A DNA stretch of 64,000 nt from NCBI RefSeq assembly GCF_000719555.1, contig NZ_JOGX01000007.1, positions 1 through 64,000 on the forward strand, in the 5' to 3' direction. The notes under the pieces were generated by a model, which was not told where the DNA came from, searched no databases, and was given only the letters and a program-made list of their open reading frames with translations. Source of the DNA: Streptomyces sp. NRRL F-5727 (GTDB lineage Bacteria > Actinomycetota > Actinomycetes > Streptomycetales > Streptomycetaceae). Positions 58,844-64,000 of the stretch are shown piece by piece (position 1 is the first letter of the stretch; each line of letters begins with the position of its first letter). The translations under genes and the position numbers were made by a program.

Positions 58844-59556
58844 TGCTCGCCGCCGCCCAGTTCGCCCCGCTCGCCGGGGACATCGAGGCCAACGTCCGTA
58901 CGATCGCCGGTCTGGTCCGGGAGGCCGGGGCCGCCGGCGCCCGGGTGGTCGTCTTCGCGGAGCTGTCGCTCACCGGGTACGACACCGCGCTGATCCGGCA
59001 GAACCCGGCCCTGGTGCTGACCGAGGACGACCCGCGCCTCGATCCGGTGCGCGAGGCGTGCCGCGCCGCGGGGGCGGCCGCGGTCGTCAACGGGCCGGTG
59101 CGGGGCGGGGGTCCGTACCCCGGGCTGACCACGCTGGTGATCGGGCCGGACGGCTCGCTGCTCACCCGCTACGACAAGCGGCACCTCTTCCACGGGCACG
59201 AGCGGTCCACCTTCACGGCGGGCACGGCCGACGGGCGGTTCGAGCTCGACGGCCTCCGGTTCGCGCTCGCCACCTGCTACGACAACCGGTTCCCGGAGCT
59301 GGCCGAGCGGGCCGCCGCCGACGGCTGCGCGGTCTATCTGGCCAGTTCGATGCTGGAGGCCGGGAACGACTCCTTCGAGACCGTCTATCCGGAGCGGGCC
59401 CGCGGGTTCGGCCTGTACGTGGCGCTCGGCAACTCGCTGGGGCCGAGCGAGGTCGGCGAGGGCGGCGGCATGGCCGGGATCTGGGGTCCGGACGGCGGCC
59501 GGCTCGCCGACGCGGGGCCGGAGAAGCCGGGGTTCGTGCTCGCCGAGGTGGGCTGA
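58831..59556 (+). CDS. Carbon-nitrogen hydrolase (nitrilase superfamily)
   Basis: A 241-residue amidase. Glu-Lys-Cys triad: VFAELSLTGYD (Glu near 44), YDKRHLFHGHE (Lys near 116), ATCYDNRFPE (Cys near 150). It hydrolyses an amide or nitrile; no signal peptide. Start ATG overlaps the LysR 3' end by 13 bases after GGAGGAG. Overall length is a little below the usual 260. Confidence 0.93.
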   Translation: MDPMMLAAAQFAPLAGDIEANVRTIAGLVREAGAAGARVVVFAELSLTGYDTALIRQNPALVLTEDDPRLDPVREACRAAGAAAVVNGPVRGGGPYPGLTTLVIGPDGSLLTRYDKRHLFHGHERSTFTAGTADGRFELDGLRFALATCYDNRFPELAERAAADGCAVYLASSMLEAGNDSFETVYPERARGFGLYVALGNSLGPSEVGEGGGMAGIWGPDGGRLADAGPEKPGFVLAEVG

Positions 59557-59567
59557 GACGCGCGGAG

Positions 59568-59601
59568 GGCCGGGCCGCCGTGGGACTCCGGCGGCCCGGC
59601 C
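59568..59601 (+). terminator. Terminator after the nitrilase gene
   Basis: A perfect 13-bp hairpin: 59568-59580 with 59589-59601, 8-nt loop, 12 bases after the stop. Confidence 0.82.
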
Positions 59602-59648
59602 GGGGAGGCGGTACGACGGAACCCCCGGTCCGCCGTACGGTCCTCCGC

Positions 59649-59682
59649 CCCCGGGGCGGGGTGTCAGGATCCCGCCCCGGGG
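59649..59682 (-). terminator. Terminator of the metalloprotease gene
   Basis: A 12-bp hairpin, 59649-59660 with 59671-59682 (10-nt loop), starting 13 bases past the TAA stop on the minus strand. Confidence 0.78.
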
Positions 59683-59695
59683 CGCTCGTCGCCCG

Positions 59696-61888
59696 TTACG
59701 GGGCGCTCAGGCCCAGCGTGTAGGCGCCGGAGCCGCTGTAGGCGTGCACGACGTAGCGGTAGTAGCCCGCGGTGCCTTGGTAGCTGGTGTCCTCGTCGGC
59801 GCCGGCGGTGCCGCCGACGGCCACGTCCGCCCAGCCCGCGCCGTTCCACTTCTGCAGGTAGAGGTCGAAGTCGGTGCCGGCCGGGCCGCGCAGGCAGCCG
59901 ATGTGGGTGCCGGCGCTCGCCGAGTAGTAGTACGAGCCGTCCGGCTGGGCGGCGGCCTGGCCGGAGGCCAGCGTGCCCCGGTAGGTGTGCTCGGTGGAGT
60001 CGCAGCCGGTCGGCGGGGTCGTGGAGCCGACCGTCAGCTGGTAGGTGACGGTGTGGGTGGCGGAGCCCGTGCCGGTGACGGTGATCGGGTAGGTGCCGTT
60101 CGGGGTGCCGGCGCCGACCTTGACGGTCATCGTCGAGGAGTTCCCGGAGGTCACCGAGGAGGGGCTGAAGGAGACCGTGACCCCGCCGGGGGCGCCGCTC
60201 GCCGAGAGCTGGACGGTCTGCGCGGAGCCGCCGGTGGTGGCGGTGTTCACGGTCGAGGTGACCTGGCTGTCCGGCTGGGCCGAGCCCGAGGACGGGTTCA
60301 GGGAGAGCGAGAAGTCCGGGGTCGAGGTGCCGCCGCAGTCGGTCTCGCCGGACTGGGCGGGCACGCCGATCGCGTTCCAGGCCGCCTTCACCGCGTTGCA
60401 CTCGGTGGCGCCGTAGGTGTTCTTGGCGGTGGTGAGGGTGGCGCGGCGGGCCGCGGGGTGGTTCCAGGAGGACGTCTTCATCAGCAGCGCGCCCATGAAG
60501 ATCTTGCCGGCCTTCTGGATGCCGATGCCGGTGACGGAGGACGGACCGCCGGAACATATGGGGCTGTTCGGCTTGCCGCCGCCCGGGTTCGAGCCCTCGG
60601 CGAGCAGGTAGAACCAGTGGTTCTGCGGGCCGGCCGCCGCGTGCACCTCGGTGCCGGAGGTCAACTGGGGGTAGCAGTTGGGGTCGTTGTTGATGAGGGA
60701 CGGGTTGTACATGTTGCGGATCGGCTGGTTGTTGCCGGTGAAGTTCAGCTCCTCGCCGACCGTGTAGTCCGGGGTGTCGTTCGGGTTGTTCGCGTAGTGC
60801 TCGGTGAGCGCGCCGAAGATGTCGCCGGTGGACTCGTTCATGCCGCCGTTCTCGTTGGACGAGCCGGCCGAGCCCGGGGTGCGGTCGAAGATCTCGTGGC
60901 CGTACTCGTGGGCCACGACGTCGATGCCGGTGAGCTGGTTGGTGCCGTTCTGGTTGCGCCCGTAGGTGGTCTTCGTGCCGTCGTAGTAGGCGTTGACCTG
61001 GGCGAGTCCGGCGCGGGCCGGGACCATGCCGCCCTGGCCGTTGATGCCGTTGTAGCCGAACCACTCCTTGAGCATGTCGGACTCGCGCTGGGCGGCGTAC
61101 ATGATGTCGACGCAGGCGGTCACGAGGTCGTTGGCGCCGCCGTTGCCCCACGGGGAGGAGCCGGTGTACGCGCTGCCGTTCTGGCCGCCGCACTTGAAGG
61201 AGCCGCGGCTGGTGTCGGTCATGGAGGTCGCGGCGGTGTCGATGGTGACGTTGCCGTTGTGGTAGCCGCGGCCCTCGGCGTGCCGGACCTTGTCGGTGGC
61301 CTGCGCGACCTTGCCGGTACGGGCGTCGACGTAGGTGTCGAGCGAGCCGGGCAGGCCCCGGGCGGTGGTGCCGACGACCAGGGTGTGCCAGGCGAGGACG
61401 GGCTTGCCGGCCTTGAGGAGCACGGTCAGTTCGGGGGCGCTCGCGCTCTCCACGGCGGCCAGCTGTCCACGGGCGGTGGCGAGGGCGGCCTCGGCGGTCA
61501 CCCTGGCGCTGGTCGTCGGCAGCTTCAGCGCGGGGGCGGCGGCGCCGGTGACGTCGCGGACCTTGCCGGTGGAGTCGGAGAGGACGACGGCGTCGCCGCC
61601 GCCGTGGACCGGCAGACCCTTGTACGTCCGCTGGTAGGCGGTGTAGTAGAGGCCGTTCGCCCACGGGGTGACGGCGGTCCTGACGAGGTCCTCGTCGGCG
61701 CCGTGCCGCAGTTCGTCGAGGCCGCTGGCGGCGGCGGAGTCCGCGGCGGCCAGCGCCAGGGACCTCCCGTGGCCCGGCGGGACCGGCTGCGCCTGGGGAG
61801 CGGCGGAGGCGGTCCCGGCGAGGGCGGTGGCGAGGCTCGCCGAGAGGGCCAGGGCGGCCACGGCCGCCGTGAGTCTGGTGGGGTGCAA
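59696..61888 (-). CDS. Secreted M4-family metalloprotease with C-terminal domains
   Basis: A 730-residue secreted protease. Signal peptide 1-32; a FTP/PepSY-type propeptide (about 45-205); catalytic thermolysin-like domain with zinc motif HEYGH near 326 and third ligand in MNESTGDIFG near 350. An Ig-like domain (about 530-620, FSLSLNPSSGSAQ) and a PPC domain (about 635-730, DSTEHTYRGTLASGQ) follow. No ATG or GTG fits the signal peptide; TTG 61888, seven bases after GGAG, is the start. A divergent LysR gene is the probable activator, as for other Streptomyces extracellular proteases. Confidence 0.92.
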   Translation of the reverse strand: MHPTRLTAAVAALALSASLATALAGTASAAPQAQPVPPGHGRSLALAAADSAAASGLDELRHGADEDLVRTAVTPWANGLYYTAYQRTYKGLPVHGGGDAVVLSDSTGKVRDVTGAAAPALKLPTTSARVTAEAALATARGQLAAVESASAPELTVLLKAGKPVLAWHTLVVGTTARGLPGSLDTYVDARTGKVAQATDKVRHAEGRGYHNGNVTIDTAATSMTDTSRGSFKCGGQNGSAYTGSSPWGNGGANDLVTACVDIMYAAQRESDMLKEWFGYNGINGQGGMVPARAGLAQVNAYYDGTKTTYGRNQNGTNQLTGIDVVAHEYGHEIFDRTPGSAGSSNENGGMNESTGDIFGALTEHYANNPNDTPDYTVGEELNFTGNNQPIRNMYNPSLINNDPNCYPQLTSGTEVHAAAGPQNHWFYLLAEGSNPGGGKPNSPICSGGPSSVTGIGIQKAGKIFMGALLMKTSSWNHPAARRATLTTAKNTYGATECNAVKAAWNAIGVPAQSGETDCGGTSTPDFSLSLNPSSGSAQPDSQVTSTVNTATTGGSAQTVQLSASGAPGGVTVSFSPSSVTSGNSSTMTVKVGAGTPNGTYPITVTGTGSATHTVTYQLTVGSTTPPTGCDSTEHTYRGTLASGQAAAQPDGSYYYSASAGTHIGCLRGPAGTDFDLYLQKWNGAGWADVAVGGTAGADEDTSYQGTAGYYRYVVHAYSGSGAYTLGLSAP

Positions 61889-61973
61889 CGTCGTGCTCCG
61901 TTCAGGGTGGGGGAGACGGATCGTCGCGCCGAGTATGGGCGTGAGCATGGCGGGTTCGGGACATCTCACCGGG

Positions 61974-61991
61974 CATAAGACGCGGGTTATG
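61974..61991. promoter_or_regulatory. CATAA-N8-TTATG, candidate LysR binding site
   Basis: Perfect 5-bp arms in an AT-biased stretch of the 136 bases between the protease and LysR starts; 34 bases from the LysR start. The arrangement is close to the T-N11-A type. Confidence 0.45.
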
Positions 61992-62024
61992 GTGCGCCCG
62001 CGCGGGGCTGCGTACGCTGCTGAA

Positions 62025-62990
62025 ATGCAGCTGGAGTTGAGGCATCTCGAAGCCGTCTGCCGGATTGCGGAGGCGGGAAGTCTGGGCCGCGCGGCGCTCC
62101 GGCTCGGCATCTCGCAGCCGGCGCTCTCGGCCCAGTTGCGCCGGATCGAGCGGGTCGCGGGCGGGGAGCTGTTCCTGCGCGGGCGGCACGGCGTGGAGCC
62201 CACCCCGCTGGGCGAGTTCGTGCTCTCCAAGGCGCGGCTGGTGCTCGGCGAGATGGACGCGATCGCGGCCGGGGCGCGGGCCGTCGCCCCCGACGCCCCG
62301 CTGCGGCTCGGCTGCATCCTGCTGGTCCTGGTCGACACGCTGCTCGATCGGCTCGAACAGGTGGTGGCCGGGCGGGAGTTCGCGGTGACGGTGGAGCACT
62401 CGGCGACCACCCTGACCCGGCAGCTCGGCGCGGGCCGCTACGACGCGGTGCTGTACGGGGAGGTCAACGACCACGAGGTGCCGCTCCCGGAGGGGACGAC
62501 GGCCCGGACGCTGATCCCCAAGGAGCCGTTCTGCGTCCGCCTCTCGGCGGAGCACCCGCTGGCCGGGAAGGAGCGGATCGCGCTGGCCGAGCTGGCGGGC
62601 GAGTCCTGGATGACGCTGGTGGAGGACGACGACGGCGGCCCCGAGGCGCTGGTCGCGGCCTGCGAGCGGGCCGGCTTCACCCCGTCGCTGCGGCACCGGG
62701 TCGCCGACCGGAAGATCCACTACGACCTGATCGCCTCGGGCCGGGCGATCTCCCTGAGCCAGCCCACCGCCCCGGCCGCCGAGGGCACCGTGCTCCGCCC
62801 CCTGGAGGGCGACCCGGTGACCGGCCGCATCCGCCTCGCCTGGAACCGCTCGACGGTCGCCGCCCGGCACGCGGAACTCCTGTACCGCGCGGCGGCCGAG
62901 GCGTACCTGGCCAACATCGCCAACAACCCCTTCCACCAGGAATGGTGGACCGCCCGCCCGGAACTGCACCCGGTCCTGGCGGTGGAGTGA
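62025..62990 (+). CDS. LysR-family regulator beside the metalloprotease
   Basis: A 321-residue regulator: HTH (MQLELRHLEAVCRIAEAGSL, then LRLGISQPALSAQLRRIERV), effector domain from about 90 (LRLGCILLVLVDTLLDRLEQV). The C-terminus has a Trp-containing extension (ANNPFHQEWWTARPELH). Divergent placement suggests it activates the M4 protease gene, as SnpR does for SnpA in S. lividans. Start ATG 62025; no strong ribosome site. Confidence 0.92.
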   Translation: MQLELRHLEAVCRIAEAGSLGRAALRLGISQPALSAQLRRIERVAGGELFLRGRHGVEPTPLGEFVLSKARLVLGEMDAIAAGARAVAPDAPLRLGCILLVLVDTLLDRLEQVVAGREFAVTVEHSATTLTRQLGAGRYDAVLYGEVNDHEVPLPEGTTARTLIPKEPFCVRLSAEHPLAGKERIALAELAGESWMTLVEDDDGGPEALVAACERAGFTPSLRHRVADRKIHYDLIASGRAISLSQPTAPAAEGTVLRPLEGDPVTGRIRLAWNRSTVAARHAELLYRAAAEAYLANIANNPFHQEWWTARPELHPVLAVE

Positions 62991-62991
62991 G

Positions 62992-63813
62992 CTAGTCGTA
63001 GCTGATGTCGGAGGGGGTGTAGCGGCAGGTGGTGGGGTCGGGGCCGGTGCCGAGTTCGGTGGGCTCCTTGCCGGTGTCGTTGCCGGTGAAGCGGGTGCAG
63101 GGCTTGATCTTCTTCTTGGTGTCGCCGTGCACGCGGACGTTCCGGAGTGACGCGGTGTCGCCGTAGTTGGCGTTGACACCGACGATCGACTTGCCGGGGG
63201 CGGTGATGTCGACGTCGTTGACGATGATCGTGCGCTTGTACTGCTTCTTGCAGTTGCCGCAGGAGCGGACCAGCTTGCCGAAGTCGGCGACCTGGAACCT
63301 GGTCACCACGAGCTTGCCGGCGCCGTTGAACTGGAAGACCTTGTCGGAGGCGCCCCGGGCTCCGCCGCCGTACACCGCGTAGACGGCTTTGGCCGAGGTG
63401 CCCTTGAAGGTGGCGGCGTCCTCGCCGACGTTCTCCCACCAGACGTTCTGGAGGGTGCAGCTGCCGAGGCAGTGGACGCCGTCGGCGGCGGGGGTGCCGA
63501 GGACGACGTTCTTGAGGGTGGCGCCGTCCTTCAGGACGAAGAGCGGCTGCTGGCTCTCGCCCTGGCCGTCGGAGCCGAGGTCGCCGGTGCCGGAGAAGCG
63601 CTTCAGCTTGCCGTCGTAGGTGCCGGAGACCTGGATCGTCTCCGCGACCGGCTTGTCGCCCTTGGCGGCCGGCCAGGCCGGGACGGCGGCCGGGGCCGCG
63701 CCCGCGGGGGCGAGCAGGCTGGTGGTGACGAGGGCCGCGCCGGTGACTCCGCACGCGGCGAGGCCGCCGAGGAGTGCCCTGCGGCGGCCGGCCCTGCGCT
63801 TGTGTGACGTCAT
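62992..63813 (-). CDS. Secreted pectate lyase, PL3-like
   Basis: A 273-residue protein. Signal peptide with twin Arg (AGRRRALLGG), possibly Tat-dependent. The beta-helix core has the PL3 block AADGVHCLGSCTLQNVWWE and NVGEDAATFKG; Cys-rich loop CGNCKKQYKR; basic residues near the end (GDTKKKIKPCTRF). Cleaves polygalacturonate by beta-elimination with calcium. Its start overlaps the stop of the upstream membrane gene by ATGA, an unusual coupling for a secreted enzyme. It ends one base after the convergent LysR stop. Confidence 0.9.
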   Translation of the reverse strand: MTSHKRRAGRRRALLGGLAACGVTGAALVTTSLLAPAGAAPAAVPAWPAAKGDKPVAETIQVSGTYDGKLKRFSGTGDLGSDGQGESQQPLFVLKDGATLKNVVLGTPAADGVHCLGSCTLQNVWWENVGEDAATFKGTSAKAVYAVYGGGARGASDKVFQFNGAGKLVVTRFQVADFGKLVRSCGNCKKQYKRTIIVNDVDITAPGKSIVGVNANYGDTASLRNVRVHGDTKKKIKPCTRFTGNDTGKEPTELGTGPDPTTCRYTPSDISYD

Positions 63814-64000
63814 GAGTTGTCTTTCCTGAGGGGGATGCGGTGCACCCCCTGGTCGCCGCCCGGCGAGGAAAGGTTGCCGTCTTCTTGATCGTTTTCTTCG
63901 GTGTCGCCGCCCTGCTCCCCGCGCAGGTCGCGGACCATCAGCGTCGCGCCGGCCACCGCGCCGGGCATCAGGAAGACCGCCACGAAGGGGACGAGGAAGG
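63810..64000 (-). CDS. Partial membrane protein, C-terminal end
   Basis: About 63 codons at the edge, incomplete at the 5' side. A hydrophobic helix (FLVPFVAVFLMPGAVAGATL) is followed by an acidic, disordered tail (GEQGGDTEENDQEDGN) ending RIPLRKDNS. No family can be named. The TGA stop overlaps the pectate lyase ATG, so translation is coupled. The frame is supported by the coupling and by high third-position GC. Confidence 0.6.
   Translation of the reverse strand, partial: FLVPFVAVFLMPGAVAGATLMVRDLRGEQGGDTEENDQEDGNLSSPGGDQGVHRIPLRKDNS

Overview
The window is chromosomal DNA from a Streptomyces-type actinomycete. Supporting signs are very high GC, GTG and TTG starts, ATGA/GTGA gene overlaps, and many actinomycete-specific families (DUF3052, DUF3145, DUF2277, DUF4231, StiP). 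A fasR-fabD-fabH-acpP-fabF fatty acid locus and a homodimeric pyruvate dehydrogenase E1 gene are also present. From memory the order resembles the S. coelicolor region around aceE, terD and fabDHPF; I could not check this.

Layout. 0.1-3.3 kb: DedA-like membrane protein, DUF2277, GntR/UTRA regulator, DUF4231 and small conserved genes. 3.4-8.4 kb: a genomic island in the 3' end of a tRNA-Val gene. It is bounded by a 34-bp direct repeat and carries two hypotheticals, remnants of a membrane peptide and a GntR repressor, one large visibly AT-richer OLD-family ATPase/TOPRIM nuclease (a likely defence gene), and a frame-shifted tyrosine integrase. 8.6-19.5 kb: a Ter-type stress cluster with three TerD-like proteins, a TerA-like protein, a TerC-like DUF475 protein, and a module of HpcH-like lyase, phosphoribosyltransferase-TRSP, StiP and HAD phosphatase. 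In that module the phosphoribosyltransferase and StiP reading frames are joined by a five-unit 36-bp minisatellite. 19.6-29.2 kb: peroxiredoxin, DUF3052, aceE, a potassium channel, an I36-type inhibitor, a TetR/MFS efflux pair and an alpha/beta hydrolase.

29.3-46.3 kb: signalling and envelope genes. These are a NarL-type two-component pair followed by a hydrolase and a membrane acyltransferase; a MerR/aldo-keto reductase/serine hydrolase group; an OmpR-type regulator-kinase-lipoprotein operon; a FemX-MurJ operon diverging from an L,D-transpeptidase; and a pirin. 45.1-50.1 kb: fasR and the type II fatty acid synthase genes, followed by a second copy of the last 58 bp of the fabF locus. 50.3-64 kb: a beta-propeller membrane protein, DUF3145, an SGNH lipoprotein, a GH3 glucosidase with divergent TetR, an unusual tRNA-like gene, two LysR systems (beside a 3-hydroxyisobutyrate-dehydrogenase-like gene with nitrilase, and beside a secreted M4 metalloprotease), a pectate lyase, and a truncated membrane gene at the edge.

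The points most worth a second look are the minisatellite-mediated fusion in the Ter module, the tRNA-like gene with a long anticodon hairpin and class II variable arm, the single-gene OLD island at tRNA-Val, and the duplicated fabF tail. Several short tandem arrays occupy intergenic gaps. No CRISPR array, rRNA or intact insertion sequence was seen.
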